A DNA stretch of 64,000 bases from Pseudomonas sp. PDM18 (GTDB lineage Bacteria > Pseudomonadota > Gammaproteobacteria > Pseudomonadales > Pseudomonadaceae): assembly GCF_014852585.1 (NCBI RefSeq), contig NZ_JACVBX010000005.1, forward strand, positions 62,001 through 126,000. Direction: 5' to 3'. This document shows, one piece after another, positions 47,125-57,941 of this stretch; position 1 is the stretch's first letter, and each line of letters begins with the position of its first letter. The notes under the pieces were generated by a model, which worked only from the letters and a program-made list of their open reading frames with translations, was not told the DNA's origin and searched no databases. The translations under genes and the position numbers were made by a program.

Positions 47125-47345
47125 GGGGATGTCCTTTGCGGGGAAGATATCCCGCAAATGATAAGGAACCTCATTTGCTAACGAGCCGCGCGTTTGTGTC
47201 GGGGTGTTTCGATGGGGTGCGGTTTGGGGTCGCGGGGGAGTCAGGTGCGGAGCTCGCCGGCTGACTCCGAGTCATCCAGGCACTCCGTTCGGCTCCCTCT
47301 CCCTCCGGGAGACGGCTGGGGTGAGGGGCCGCAGGCCGCCTTGAG

Positions 47346-48563
47346 TTACACCCGCGCCAGATTCGGCAAATCCCCCGACAGTCCCAGCGCCTGGCGCACG
47401 AAAACACCCTTGGCCTCATGGTGCTTATTCACCAGCCGCAGCCCAGCGTTACGCAGCCAGCGCACCGCCAGCGGGTCGGCCTGGAACAGGCGCTGGAAGC
47501 CTTCCATCGCCGCCATCATCGCCAGGTTGTGTGGCATACGCCGACGTTCGAAGCGACTCAGCACACGTTCCTCGGCGATATTCTCGCCACGGGCGTGGGC
47601 ATGCTCGATCACCTCTGCGAGCACCGCGGCATCCAGGAAGCCCAGGTTCACGCCTTGCCCGGCCAGTGGGTGGATGGTGTGCGCGGCGTCGCCGATCAGC
47701 ACCAGCCCCGGCTCCACATAACGCTTGGCGTGGCGCTGGCGCAGCGGGATACACAACCGGCGATCGGCGTGCGCGATGGCACCCAGGCGATGTTCGAAGG
47801 CGAGGCCCAGGGCCTTGCAGAAGCCTTCGTCATCCAGCGCCATGAGCTTCTCGGCCTGCTCCGGGGTGGTCGACCAGACGATCGAGCACCAGTGTGCGTC
47901 GCCCTCCTTCGCCAACGGCAGGAAGGCCAGCGGGCCGTCGTCGGTGAAACGCTGCCAGGCAGTGGCCTGGTGCGGCTTCTCGCAGCGCACGCTAGTGACG
48001 ATGGCGTGGTGCAGGTAATCCCACTCGCGGGTCGCGCAGCCGGCCAGCCGGCGTACCGCGGAGTTGGCACCGTCGGCGGCGACCACCAGCGGCGTACGGA
48101 TTTCACGGCCGTCGGAGAGGCTCAGCAGCCAGTCGTCGCCGGAGTGGCGCAGTTGTTCCAGGCGCGCATTGGGCAGCAGGCCGAGGGCGGACTCGTGCAG
48201 GCGCTCCAGCAGGGCGTCCTGCACCACGCGGTTCTCGACGATATGGCCGAGCATCTCAGCGTGTACGCTGGCGGCGCTGAAGTGAATCTGCCCGGTACCC
48301 GAGCCGTCCCACACCTGCATCTCGCAGTAGGGCTCGGCGCGCCGTGCGGCGATGCCGTCCCAGGCGTGCAGGCGCTGGAGGATACGTCGGCTGGCCTCAG
48401 ACAGCGCACTGACGCGCGGCTCGAAAGGCGCTTCGCGGTCGAACGGCTTGACGCTCAGCGACGAGCCGTCCAGCAGCAGGATATCCAGCCCGCTGCCTTC
48501 CAGGGCCAGGGCCAGCGCGCTGCCGACCATTCCCGCCCCGACAATAACCATATCCGCGTGCAT
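47346..48563 (-). CDS. ubiI: Ubiquinone biosynthesis flavin monooxygenase UbiI-type
   Basis: 405 aa from the ATG at 48563 (MHADMVIVGAGMVGSALALA). The FAD-binding GxGxxG is GAGMVGSA, the second NAD/FAD motif is LVVAADGANSAVRRLAG, and the third is LVLIGDAAHTIHPLAGQGVN with LGFLD. The UbiH/VisC/UbiI family hydroxylates the aromatic ring of ubiquinone precursors. Which position is attacked (C5 for UbiI) is from family assignment. Last gene in the ygfB-pepP-ubiH-DUF4442 run, 50 bp downstream of the DUF4442 gene. Confidence 0.86.
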   Translation of the reverse strand: MHADMVIVGAGMVGSALALALEGSGLDILLLDGSSLSVKPFDREAPFEPRVSALSEASRRILQRLHAWDGIAARRAEPYCEMQVWDGSGTGQIHFSAASVHAEMLGHIVENRVVQDALLERLHESALGLLPNARLEQLRHSGDDWLLSLSDGREIRTPLVVAADGANSAVRRLAGCATREWDYLHHAIVTSVRCEKPHQATAWQRFTDDGPLAFLPLAKEGDAHWCSIVWSTTPEQAEKLMALDDEGFCKALGLAFEHRLGAIAHADRRLCIPLRQRHAKRYVEPGLVLIGDAAHTIHPLAGQGVNLGFLDAAVLAEVIEHAHARGENIAEERVLSRFERRRMPHNLAMMAAMEGFQRLFQADPLAVRWLRNAGLRLVNKHHEAKGVFVRQALGLSGDLPNLARV

Positions 48564-48613
48564 GTGCGTTCCTTCTTCAGCGGCCCGCGCAGCTTCGGCG
48601 CGGGAATCGAAAT

Positions 48614-49099
48614 TCAAGCGGCCTGCCGCGCGCGCGGCTTGAGCCGGACGTACAGGGTCTTCTGCACCCGCGCCACCAGGGTGCCTTCGCCGTCACGCAC
48701 TTCGGCGTGCAGGCGCGGCAGGTATTTCTCGCCCGCCGCGGTGCGCGCGCGGATGTCGTCGAGCAGGTGCTGGTCGATACGGAAATCGGCATACACCGGC
48801 CCTTTGCCGGGGCTGACGAATTCGATGTTGGCGGCCTTGTCCCCCCAGACGATGTAGTCGCGCCCCAGGTTCTCCATCAGCATCAGCATGAAGAAGGGGT
48901 CGGTCATGCTGTACAGGCTGCCGCCGAACTGGGTGCCGACGTAATTGCGGTTGAACACGCTCAGGCCCATCTTCACGCGGATCTCGCGGAAGTCCGCGCT
49001 GATGTGGCGCACCCGCACCCCGGCACCGAGGTACGGCGGATAGAGGTTCAGGCCGAAACGCAGCAGGCGGGCGCGGCGGGAGCTCTTGCGTACTTGCAT
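48614..49099 (-). CDS. DUF4442 hotdog-fold protein (putative thioesterase)
   Basis: 161 aa from the ATG at 49099. The segment [20 protein letters not shown] with a GTQFGGS turn is typical of the DUF4442 branch of hotdog proteins, and the C-terminal [20 protein letters not shown] strand pair completes the fold. These proteins resemble PaaI-type thioesterases, but their substrate is not known. It lies between ubiH and ubiI, 4 bp after ubiH, in the same transcript. Conserved linkage to ubiquinone genes in Pseudomonas hints at a role near quinone or lipid metabolism; that is inference. Confidence 0.83.
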   Translation of the reverse strand: MQVRKSSRRARLLRFGLNLYPPYLGAGVRVRHISADFREIRVKMGLSVFNRNYVGTQFGGSLYSMTDPFFMLMLMENLGRDYIVWGDKAANIEFVSPGKGPVYADFRIDQHLLDDIRARTAAGEKYLPRLHAEVRDGEGTLVARVQKTLYVRLKPRARQAA

Positions 49100-49103
49100 C
49101 GAC

Positions 49104-50288
49104 TCAGACCGGTCGGGCGCCCAGGCCCATGGCCTGGCGGGCGAACCAGCGCTTGGCCGGGGGCAGCAGGTCGAGGCCGAGCAGGCCGATGTTGCGGCCG
49201 GTGGCCAGCAACGGCTGAGCATTGGAGAACAGACGGGTGACGCGGTCGGAGAAACCGACGGTCATCTGCTGGTCCAACCGCTGGCCATCCAGGTAGCGCT
49301 GCAGCACGGCGAAATCGCCCGGCGCGGCCTCTTCCTGCAACAGGCAGTCGCCCAGGGCCTTGGCATCGCGCAGCGACAGGTTGAAGCCCTGTCCGGCAAT
49401 CGGGTGCAGGCTATGGGCGGCGTTGCCCAGCACGACGAGGTGCGGACGAATCTGCTCGTCGGCCTCGGTCAGGCTCAGCGGATAGCCATAGCGCACGCCG
49501 ACCTGGCGCAAGGTGCCCAGACGGTAGCCAAAGGCCACCTGCAACTCGGCGAGGAAGGCCGCGTCGGACAGCTCGCGCAGGCGCTCGGCGTCGCTGCCAT
49601 TGCGGGTCCAAACGAGCGCGCAGCGATTTTCCGGCAGCGGCAGCAGGGCCAGCGGGCCGTTCTCGGTGAAGCGTTCGAAGGCTTGTCCGCGATGGGCTTC
49701 GGACGGGCTGATGTTGGCGATCAGCGCGGTCTGCCCGTAGGACGAGGAGCGCACGTTGATGCCCAGTTGCTCACGCAGGCCGGAGCGGCCGCCGTCGGCC
49801 AGCACGGCGAGGTCGCAGTCGATCTGCGAGTCGTCGTCCAGGGTCAAGCGGTAGCCGTCGCCCAGTGCATCCATCCGGCGCACTTCGGCCGGGCAGCGCC
49901 AGCTCACCACTTCCGGGTCGAGCGCATGCCACAGGCACTGGCCGAGCCAGGCGTTCTCCACCACGTAGCCGAGAGCGGGAACGCCCTCTTCCACCGCCGT
50001 CAGGCGCGCGGCGCCGAAGCGGCCGCGGTCGGAGACGTGGATCTGGGTGATGGGTTCGGCGCGCTGGGCAATCTGCTGCCACAGCCCCAGGCGCTCGTAG
50101 ATCTGCCGGCTGCCGAAGGACAACGCCGAGGAGCGCGCGTCATAGCTGGGCTGGTAGGCATCGCCGGGGGCGAAGGGCTCGATCAACACGATCTGCCAGC
50201 CGCGCGCACGGGCGCCGGCCTGGAGGATCAGCGCAAGGCTTGCGCCGACGAGTCCGCCACCGATGATGGCCAGTTGCGTACGTTGCAT
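49104..50288 (-). CDS. ubiH: 2-octaprenyl-6-methoxyphenol hydroxylase UbiH
   Basis: 394 aa. The FAD motif is [20 protein letters not shown], the second is [17 protein letters not shown], and the third is [20 protein letters not shown] with LSLRDA. The N-terminal [20 protein letters not shown] segment is the UbiH-type GRS block. It hydroxylates C1 of the ubiquinone ring at the inner membrane. It starts 1 bp after the pepP stop, which is the classic pepP-ubiH-ubiI arrangement of gammaproteobacteria. Confidence 0.93.
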   Translation of the reverse strand: MQRTQLAIIGGGLVGASLALILQAGARARGWQIVLIEPFAPGDAYQPSYDARSSALSFGSRQIYERLGLWQQIAQRAEPITQIHVSDRGRFGAARLTAVEEGVPALGYVVENAWLGQCLWHALDPEVVSWRCPAEVRRMDALGDGYRLTLDDDSQIDCDLAVLADGGRSGLREQLGINVRSSSYGQTALIANISPSEAHRGQAFERFTENGPLALLPLPENRCALVWTRNGSDAERLRELSDAAFLAELQVAFGYRLGTLRQVGVRYGYPLSLTEADEQIRPHLVVLGNAAHSLHPIAGQGFNLSLRDAKALGDCLLQEEAAPGDFAVLQRYLDGQRLDQQMTVGFSDRVTRLFSNAQPLLATGRNIGLLGLDLLPPAKRWFARQAMGLGARPV

Positions 50289-50289
50289 C

Positions 50290-51624
50290 TCAGGCGGCCT
50301 GGGTCTTGGCTTCGGCCATCAGCGCTTCGATCTCGGCGACCGTTTTCGGCACGCCGTTGGTCAGCACTTCGCAGCCGGTCTTGGTCACCACCACGTCGTC
50401 CTCGATACGCACACCGATGCCGCGCCACTTCTTCGGCACGTCGGTGTTGTCCGGGGAGATGTAGATGCCCGGCTCGACGGTCATCGCCATGCCCGGTTCG
50501 AGGACGCGCCATTCGCCGCCGACGCGGTACTCGCCGACGTCGTGCACGTCCATGCCCAGCCAGTGGCCGGCGCGGTGCATGTAGAAGGCCTTGTAGGCCT
50601 CGCGCTCGATCAGCTCGTCGACGTCGCCTTTGAGCAGGCCCAGCTCCACCAGGCCGGCAGTGATGACCCGCACGGTGGCCTCGTGGGCTTCGTTCCAGTG
50701 ACGGCCCGGAGCGATGTAGTCGAAGGCCGCCATGTTGGCGTCCAGCACCAGCTGGTAGATGGCCTTCTGCTCGGGGCTGAAGACTCCGCTGGCCGGGAAG
50801 GTGCGGGTGATGTCGCTGGCGTAGCAGTCGATCTCGCAGCCGGCGTCGATCAGGATCAGGTCGCCGTCCTTGATCTGCGCGTCGTTCTCCCGGTAGTGCA
50901 GGATGCAGGCGTTGCGACCGGTGGCGACGATGGAGCCGTAGGCCGGCATCTTCGCGCCGCCCAGACGGAAGGCGTATTCCAGCTCGGCTTCCAGGTGGAA
51001 CTCGTAGAGGCCCGGACGGCAAGCCTGCATGGCGCGGATGTGCGCGCCGGCGGAGACTTCCGCGGCATAGCGCATCACCTTCACTTCGCCGGCACTCTTG
51101 TACAGGCGTTGGTCGTGCAGCAGGTGGTCGAGGGCGACGAACTCGTTCGGCGGCTGCGCACCCTGGCGCGCCTTGGAGCGAATCACGTTGATCCAGTCCA
51201 TCAGCCGGCGGTCGAATTCCTGGTTGGCGCCCAGCGCGTAGTACACACGGTCGCGGCCCTCGATCAGGCCGGGAAGGATGTCGTCGATATCGCCGATGGG
51301 GAAGGCATCGTCGGCGCCGAAGGTGCTGATGGCGCCGTCCTGGCCGGCGCGCAGGCCGTCCCAGAGTTCACGCTCCGGATCGCGCTCGCGGCAGAACAGC
51401 ACATACTCGCCATGCTCGCGGCCGGGGATCAGCGCCATCACCGCTTCCGGTTCGGGGAAACCGGTGAGGTATTGGAAATCGCTGTCCTGGCGGTAAACGT
51501 GCTCGACGTCGCGGTTGCGGATGTACATCGGCGCCGCCGGGAGAATGGCGATGCTGTTGGGTTCCATCTGCGCCATCAGCGCCTTGCGACGACGGGCGTA
51601 TTCCGACTTGGCGATACGGATCAT
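50290..51624 (-). CDS. pepP: Xaa-Pro aminopeptidase (aminopeptidase P)
   Basis: 444 aa from the ATG at 51624. The pita-bread metallopeptidase metal ligands are visible in order: LILIDAGCEIDCYASDITRT (two Asp), HRAGHWLGMDVHDVGEYR (His), LEPGMAMTVEPGIYI (Glu), and VRIEDDVVVTKTGCEVLTNG (Glu). It removes N-terminal residues before proline, using two Mn ions, in the cytoplasm. It lies between the UPF0149 gene (8-bp gap) and ubiH (1-bp gap), in the standard ygfB-pepP-ubiH operon. Confidence 0.95.
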   Translation of the reverse strand: MIRIAKSEYARRRKALMAQMEPNSIAILPAAPMYIRNRDVEHVYRQDSDFQYLTGFPEPEAVMALIPGREHGEYVLFCRERDPERELWDGLRAGQDGAISTFGADDAFPIGDIDDILPGLIEGRDRVYYALGANQEFDRRLMDWINVIRSKARQGAQPPNEFVALDHLLHDQRLYKSAGEVKVMRYAAEVSAGAHIRAMQACRPGLYEFHLEAELEYAFRLGGAKMPAYGSIVATGRNACILHYRENDAQIKDGDLILIDAGCEIDCYASDITRTFPASGVFSPEQKAIYQLVLDANMAAFDYIAPGRHWNEAHEATVRVITAGLVELGLLKGDVDELIEREAYKAFYMHRAGHWLGMDVHDVGEYRVGGEWRVLEPGMAMTVEPGIYISPDNTDVPKKWRGIGVRIEDDVVVTKTGCEVLTNGVPKTVAEIEALMAEAKTQAA

Positions 51625-51632
51625 GCGCGACC

Positions 51633-52187
51633 TCAATGCAGGGAGGGTTTCTCGGCCGGTGCCGGCACCTTGCCGAATTCAGAGAACAGCAACAGCGGGG
51701 CGACGCGCAGGTATTCCTGCACTTCCATGTAGTCGGCCTCGCCGTCTTCGGATTCTTCCAGCTGGCCGCCAACCTGGGCGATGGCGGCGATGTCCTGCAG
51801 CACTTCGTCGGCTTCGTCGGACAGGCTGGGGGAACGCAGCGCCAGGCCGAAGCCGGCGAGGAAACCCTGGCACCACTGGCCCAGCGCTGTGGCGCGTTCA
51901 AGCAGCGGTTCGTCATCGTTGGGCAGCATCAGCACCACGGCCATCTCGCCCTGGGTGAAGTCCTGCTGGACCATGCCCAACAGACCGCCCAGGGCTGCGC
52001 CCAGGCGCTCGCCCGGTTCGCCGCCGAGCAGCTCACCAGCGGCCTGCAGCCACTCGCCCTGGTCGAAGCCTGAACCGGCGCAGACGCGACCGAGTAAGTG
52101 ACCGTGCAGTTCGGCGGGGGAAATCGGCAGGGCAGCCTCAGCGAGCAGGGCGGCGAAGGCGGTGTAGGCGGAGCTGGAAGTGGACAT
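51633..52187 (-). CDS. YgfB/UPF0149 family protein
   Basis: 184 aa from the ATG at 52187 ([20 protein letters not shown]). The [20 protein letters not shown] segment and the C-terminal [20 protein letters not shown], with [15 protein letters not shown], are the UPF0149 signature. In P. aeruginosa, a YgfB protein has been linked to regulation of beta-lactamase through AmpDh3; whether that applies here is unknown. First gene of the pepP-ubiH operon. The divergent TIGR02449-zapA gene pair follows upstream. Confidence 0.88.
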   Translation of the reverse strand: MSTSSSAYTAFAALLAEAALPISPAELHGHLLGRVCAGSGFDQGEWLQAAGELLGGEPGERLGAALGGLLGMVQQDFTQGEMAVVLMLPNDDEPLLERATALGQWCQGFLAGFGLALRSPSLSDEADEVLQDIAAIAQVGGQLEESEDGEADYMEVQEYLRVAPLLLFSEFGKVPAPAEKPSLH

Positions 52188-52369
52188 GATCGAACCTGGG
52201 TGACGGCTAGGCGCCATCAGGCGCCGCGCATAGAATATGGTCCGTTATCCTAGCACCGGCACACACCCCAAGACCATGTGACGACGTGCCGGGCAGCCGT
52301 GCGTTGACCCACCCCCACGGCAGTCCTATATAGTTCTCGATTACTTAAGCAACTCCCAAGCGAGAGCCC

Positions 52370-52579
52370 ATGGAAGACGCCGACCTGCACGCGCTGATCG
52401 CCAAGTTCGACCTGCTGCTCCAGCGCCTGGAACAGCTCAAGGCCGAGAACCGGCTGCTGCGGGCGAACGAGAAAAGCTGGCGGGAAGAACGCGCCCATCT
52501 GATCGAGAAGAACGATTTGGCTCGGCAGAAGGTCGAAGCGATGATTTTGCGTCTTAAAGCCCTGGAGCAGGACTCATGA
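52370..52579 (+). CDS. TIGR02449-type small coiled-coil protein
   Basis: 69 aa, almost entirely a coiled coil: heptads run from ADLHALIAKFDLLLQRLEQL through ENRLLRANEKSWREERAHLI to LARQKVEAMILRLKALEQ. This matches the small conserved protein found directly upstream of zapA in Pseudomonas (TIGR02449 family), to which it is coupled by a 4-bp overlap. A role near ZapA in cell division is inferred from position; nothing catalytic is visible. Confidence 0.85.
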   Translation: MEDADLHALIAKFDLLLQRLEQLKAENRLLRANEKSWREERAHLIEKNDLARQKVEAMILRLKALEQDS

Positions 52580-52905
52580 GCCAGTCGAACACCCTGAACG
52601 TCCAAATCCTCGACAAGGAGTACTGCATCGCGTGCCCTGCGGACGAGCGCGTCAACCTGGAAAGCGCCGCGCGCTATCTGGACAGCAAGATGCGCGAGAT
52701 CCGATCCAGCGGCAAAGTGATCGGTGCCGACCGTGTCGCGGTGATGGCGGCCCTGAACATCACCCACGACCTGCTGCACAAGCAGGAGCGCGTGGAGCAC
52801 GACAGCGGCTCCACCCGTGAGCGCGTGCGCGAACTGCTCGAACGCGTGGATCGCGCGCTGACCACAGACACCCCTACCACCGATAAAGACCAGGGTGAAG
52901 TCTGA
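52576..52905 (+). CDS. zapA: Cell division protein ZapA
   Basis: 109 aa, standard length. N-terminal TLNVQILDKEYCIACPADER strand-helix unit, then ESAARYLDSKMREIRSSGKV, a GADRVAVMAALNITHDLL block and a C-terminal coiled coil (ERVRELLERVDRAL). ZapA binds FtsZ and promotes Z-ring assembly. It overlaps the coiled-coil gene upstream by 4 bp. The 6S RNA promoter begins at its 3' end; the -35 of ssrS overlaps the stop codon. Confidence 0.93.
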   Translation: MSQSNTLNVQILDKEYCIACPADERVNLESAARYLDSKMREIRSSGKVIGADRVAVMAALNITHDLLHKQERVEHDSGSTRERVRELLERVDRALTTDTPTTDKDQGEV

Positions 52906-52931
52906 CCAGGGAAATTTCCTTGGGGTATAAT
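52902..52931 (+). promoter_or_regulatory. 6S RNA promoter
   Basis: CTGACC at 52902-52907 and a perfect TATAAT at 52926-52931 with an 18-bp spacer. The -35 overlaps the zapA stop codon (TGA at 52903-52905). The expected RNA start is near 52937. Confidence 0.75.
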
Positions 52932-52936
52932 CGCCT

Positions 52937-53117
52937 CGCTCCCTGGTGTGTTTGCCAGTCGGTGATGTCCCTGAGCCGATAATTGCAACAACGGGGGTTG
53001 CCAGTTGGGCTGGTGTGCATGTCCGCACGACGGAAAGCCTTAAAGCCTACTGCAACCACCACCTTGAACTCTCGGGTTCAAGGGCTAACCCGACAGCGGC
53101 ATGTCCGGGGAGCTTTA
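52937..53117 (+). ncRNA. ssrS: 6S RNA
   Basis: About 180 nt between zapA and the 5-formyl-THF cyclo-ligase gene, the conserved ssrS position. The 5' end near CTCCCTGGTGTGTTTGCCAG pairs with the 3' end containing GGCATGTCCGGGGAGC, giving the long closing stem, and the central part (TTAAAGCCTACTGCAACCAC) would form the large internal bubble that mimics an open promoter. 6S RNA binds the sigma-70 RNA polymerase holoenzyme and represses transcription in stationary phase. Exact ends are estimates. Confidence 0.88.
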
Positions 53118-53124
53118 CCCTTCC

Positions 53125-53754
53125 ATGATCCACGCAGATTCCCTCTCTCGTCCTGCCCTGCGCCGCCAGTTGCGCCAGGCCAGACGCGCGCTCACTCCCC
53201 TTCAGCAACGCCTCGCCGCCCAGGCCCTGTATCGCCAGCTCGCGCAGCATCCGCTGTTCCGCCGAGCGAAGCACGTCGCCCTGTACTTGCCGGCCGACGG
53301 CGAAATCGACCCGCGCCCATTGATGAAGGCTGCGCAGAAGCGCGGCAAGGCGACCTACCTGCCGGTGCTCTCCGACTGGCCGCGTACGCACATGACCTTC
53401 CAGCAGGTGGGCATCGGCGAACGCTGGGTGCGCAACCGCTTCAACATCGCCGAACCGCAGGCCGACCGCCGTCGCCAGCGACCTGCCTGGGCGCTTGACC
53501 TTCTCCTGCTACCGCTGGTCGGTTTTGATCCACAAGGCGGCCGCCTGGGAATGGGCAAGGGGTTCTACGACCGTACCCTGGCCTACCTGGGAATGCGCAA
53601 AAATTGGCAGAAGCCGACGCTATTGGGCTTGGCGCACGAGTGCCAGAAGGTCGACAAGCTGGAGCTGGCGAGCTGGGATGTGCCGCTGATGGGCATAGTG
53701 ACGGACGGCGGCTGGTATGGCCGTCTCGCGACGGAATCGCGTTCCTTGCGATAG
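53125..53754 (+). CDS. 5-formyltetrahydrofolate cyclo-ligase
   Basis: 209 aa from the ATG at 53125 (MIHADSLSRPALRRQLRQAR); an in-frame ATG at 53101 lies within the 3' end of the 6S RNA and is less likely. The ATP/folate loop is GRLGMGKGFYDRTLAYLG, and the N-terminal KHVALYLPADGEIDPRPLM block is typical. It converts 5-formyl-THF to 5,10-methenyl-THF with ATP, in the cytoplasm. The ssrS-cyclo-ligase linkage (ygfA in E. coli) is conserved and may share a transcript. Confidence 0.92.
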   Translation: MIHADSLSRPALRRQLRQARRALTPLQQRLAAQALYRQLAQHPLFRRAKHVALYLPADGEIDPRPLMKAAQKRGKATYLPVLSDWPRTHMTFQQVGIGERWVRNRFNIAEPQADRRRQRPAWALDLLLLPLVGFDPQGGRLGMGKGFYDRTLAYLGMRKNWQKPTLLGLAHECQKVDKLELASWDVPLMGIVTDGGWYGRLATESRSLR

Positions 53755-53788
53755 CCGTGGCGGAAGCAGCTGACTCAGGTGAACTGGA

Positions 53789-53923
53789 TCAGGGCTGCTG
53801 GGTGACCTGCACCGGGGCATTGCCCTGGCGTTGTTCCCACAGGCTCTGGGTGTAACCGGTAGTGACGACACCCAGACCGAAAAGTATTACCAACACCCAC
53901 AAAAGATCAGGCTTGCGTTTCAT
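53789..53923 (-). CDS. Small single-span membrane protein
   Basis: 44 aa. The ATG at 53923 has GGGGGAGG at 6-nt spacing, which is unusually strong for so short a gene. The protein is MKRKPDLLWVLVILFGLGVV then TTGYTQSLWEQRQGNAPVQV, i.e. a basic N terminus, one hydrophobic segment (residues 7-24) and a polar tail. It has the shape of a small inner-membrane regulatory or assembly peptide. No family is recognised. It is convergent with the cyclo-ligase gene. Confidence 0.65.
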   Translation of the reverse strand: MKRKPDLLWVLVILFGLGVVTTGYTQSLWEQRQGNAPVQVTQQP

Positions 53924-54231
53924 CGATTGCCTCCCCCTTCCAGGCAAACTGTCAACGATGACCGGCGGTGGTTTTTTTATCCGTCCGGCGGGCCAAGCTA
54001 AAAACGGCGGCATTCTCCGACAATGAAAAGCTTCTCGCAATTCTGACGCCAACCGATCGTCGGAGGAGCTGTCGCTCCCAAAACTCCCGGCACTTTCAGG
54101 CAATGTTCATGCCGGTAATCCCACATCTTCTTCTTACAATTTGTATCCGGCGAGCTGTCAGCTTGTCGCAGGGAAACGCCCACCCGCCTACCCTTAGTCA
54201 AATCCCGCCACACACAAGGAGACCCTCGCGG
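53924..54231. other. Gene-free stretch upstream of the EVE gene
   Basis: 308 bp, more AT-rich than the genes. It has a short palindrome TACAATTTGTA (54135-54145), a T-run near 53972 and the promoter area of the EVE gene; nothing coding is convincing here. Confidence 0.5.
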
Positions 54232-54693
54232 ATGGCACGTGCTTACTGGCTGATGAAATCCGAGCCCGACGAACTTTCGATCCACGACCTGCAGCGCCTG
54301 AAAACCGCGCGTTGGGACGGCGTGCGCAATTACCAGGCACGCAACTTCATGCGCAGCATGCAGCCGGGCGACCTGTTCTTCTTCTACCACTCCAGCTGCC
54401 CGAAACCTGGCATCGCCGGCATCGCGCAGATCGACGGCGAAGCCTATCCCGATCCAACCGCGCTCGATCCGCAAAGCCACTACCACGACCCCAAGGCCAG
54501 CGACGAGAAGAATCCCTGGACGGCCCGCGACGTGAGCTTCGTCGAGGCCTTCCGCTCGGTGCTGCCGCTGGGCACACTCAAGGCACAGGCTGGCCTGGAA
54601 GAGATGCCCCTGGTGCAGAAAGGCAGCCGCCTGTCGGTGATGCCGGTCACTGCCGAACAGTGGGCGATCGTCGTCGGCCTGGCGCACAAGTAG
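54232..54693 (+). CDS. EVE domain protein
   Basis: 153 aa from the ATG at 54232, with AAGGAGACC upstream. It begins MARAYWLMKSEPDELSIHDL, the standard EVE opening, and has RWDGVRNYQARNFMRSMQPG with FFFYHSSCPKPGIAGIAQID. EVE folds are YTH/PUA-like and bind modified nucleotides, such as modified cytosine or methylated adenine in DNA or RNA. No restriction gene is adjacent. The downstream diguanylate cyclase has a 44-bp gap on the same strand. Confidence 0.9.
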   Translation: MARAYWLMKSEPDELSIHDLQRLKTARWDGVRNYQARNFMRSMQPGDLFFFYHSSCPKPGIAGIAQIDGEAYPDPTALDPQSHYHDPKASDEKNPWTARDVSFVEAFRSVLPLGTLKAQAGLEEMPLVQKGSRLSVMPVTAEQWAIVVGLAHK

Positions 54694-54737
54694 AGGCACT
54701 GTGCTATTAGGTTACTGAAGCCCCCGGAATTCGCCGT

Positions 54738-56597
<1,860 letters not shown>

Positions 56598-56689
56598 ATA
56601 CCCGTGCGAAGCTTGCCCTTTCCCCAGTCCTGGCTGCGCGCCCCGCTCCGAAGAGAGAGGGAGCCGTTCGGCGCTCGCTGCAATCACGG

Positions 56690-56775
56690 TGTCAGCCGGA
56701 GAGCGCTGAACTTCCGCCTCACTCGGGACAGTCCCCTCTCCCTTCAGGGAGAGGGTTACGGAGAGGGAGCGGGGC
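56690..56775. repeat. Dispersed CCCTCTCCC-type repeat
   Basis: CCCCTCTCCCTTCAGGGAGA with flanking GGTTACGGAGAGGGAGCGGG forms the fold-back unit of the same family as at 7655 and 28905. It lies downstream of the cyclase, so it may also end the transcript. Confidence 0.6.
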
Positions 56776-56815
56776 AAACGTGATCGCATTAATCACGTCC
56801 CGGTACCTACCCAAG

Positions 56816-57940
56816 TCAGGCCATCTGCCCGATGGTCCGGCGGAAGCGCCACAAGGCGCCTGCGAAGAAAGCCGCGCCGATCCCGACGATGGCCAGCAAT
56901 TGCGGCCAGACGATCGACAGGTCGGCGCCGCGATAGAGGATCGCCTGGGCCAGGCTGACGAAGTGGGTAGTCGGCGCCGCCAGCATGATGGTCTGCACCA
57001 GCTCCGGCATGCTCTCGCGCGGCGTGGTGCCGCCGGAGAGAATCTGCAGCGGCATCAGGGTGAGGATTACCAGCAGTCCCAGTTGCGGCATCGAGCGCGC
57101 CACGGTGCCGATGAAGATGCCCATGGATGTAGTGGCGAACAGATGTAGCGCCGCGCCGAGCAGGAACAGCCCCACCGAGCCGCTGATCGGCACGTCCAGC
57201 CAGCCACGCACCACCAGCTGCAGCGAGATCGCCGCCGCCACCAGCACCACGGTGCCCATGGACCAGACCTTGGCCATCATGATCTCGAAGGCGGTCAGCG
57301 GCATCACCAGCAGGTGCTCCACCGTGCCGTGCTCGCGCTCGCGGATCAGCGCGGCGCCGGTGAGGATGATCGACAGCATGGTGATCTGGTTGATCACTTC
57401 CATCACTGCGCCGAACCAGGCCTGGGTCAGGTTCGGGTTGAACTCCATGCGCACCGCTAGCTCCGCCGGCATCGCCGCCTCGGCGCGGTAGCGGCTGACG
57501 AACTCGCGCACCTCGGTGCCGACGATGTTCTGGATGTAGCCGGCACCGGAGAATGCCTGGCCGGTCTGTGTCGCATCGACATTGACCTGGATCGCTGGTT
57601 GCCGCCCGGCCAGCACGTCGCGCTGGAAGTCCGGCGGGATGTCCAGGGTGAAGGTGTACAGGCCGACGTCCATGCCGCGGTCCATCTGCGCATGGCCGAT
57701 CATTTCCGGCACCCGGAAGTACGGCGGCTGGAAGGCGTTGACGATGCGCGAGGAGAGCTGCGACTGGTCCTCGTCGACGATGGCAATCGGCGCGTGGTGC
57801 AGGGTTTCCGGCACGCCGGTGGCCGAGCTGTAGACGCCCAGGGTAAAGGCCCAGGCGATCAGGATCAGCATCGCGTAGTCGCGGCCCAGGCTGCGGAACT
57901 CCTTGATGCCGAGGTTGAAGATGTTCGCCAGCTTGTTCAT
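56816..57940 (-). CDS. ABC-type multidrug exporter permease (YhhJ type)
   Basis: 374 aa. One N-terminal membrane segment (YAMLILIAWAFTLGVYSSAT), a periplasmic domain (residues about 45-170, with TLHHAPIAIVDEDQSQLSSR), then five segments, the last near GIGAAFFAGALWRFRRTIGQ. This is the ABC-2 permease fold of the YhhJ/DrrB-like family. It follows the RbbA-type fusion gene with a single base between them, so the three genes of the HlyD-RbbA-YhhJ exporter are one operon. Substrate unknown. Confidence 0.9.
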   Translation of the reverse strand: MNKLANIFNLGIKEFRSLGRDYAMLILIAWAFTLGVYSSATGVPETLHHAPIAIVDEDQSQLSSRIVNAFQPPYFRVPEMIGHAQMDRGMDVGLYTFTLDIPPDFQRDVLAGRQPAIQVNVDATQTGQAFSGAGYIQNIVGTEVREFVSRYRAEAAMPAELAVRMEFNPNLTQAWFGAVMEVINQITMLSIILTGAALIREREHGTVEHLLVMPLTAFEIMMAKVWSMGTVVLVAAAISLQLVVRGWLDVPISGSVGLFLLGAALHLFATTSMGIFIGTVARSMPQLGLLVILTLMPLQILSGGTTPRESMPELVQTIMLAAPTTHFVSLAQAILYRGADLSIVWPQLLAIVGIGAAFFAGALWRFRRTIGQMA

Positions 57941-57941
57941 C

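Noticed and set aside
53101..53124. ATG at 53101 as start of the cyclo-ligase
   Set aside because: It lies in the 3' closing stem of 6S RNA and lacks a ribosome site; the ATG at 53125 gives the usual family length.
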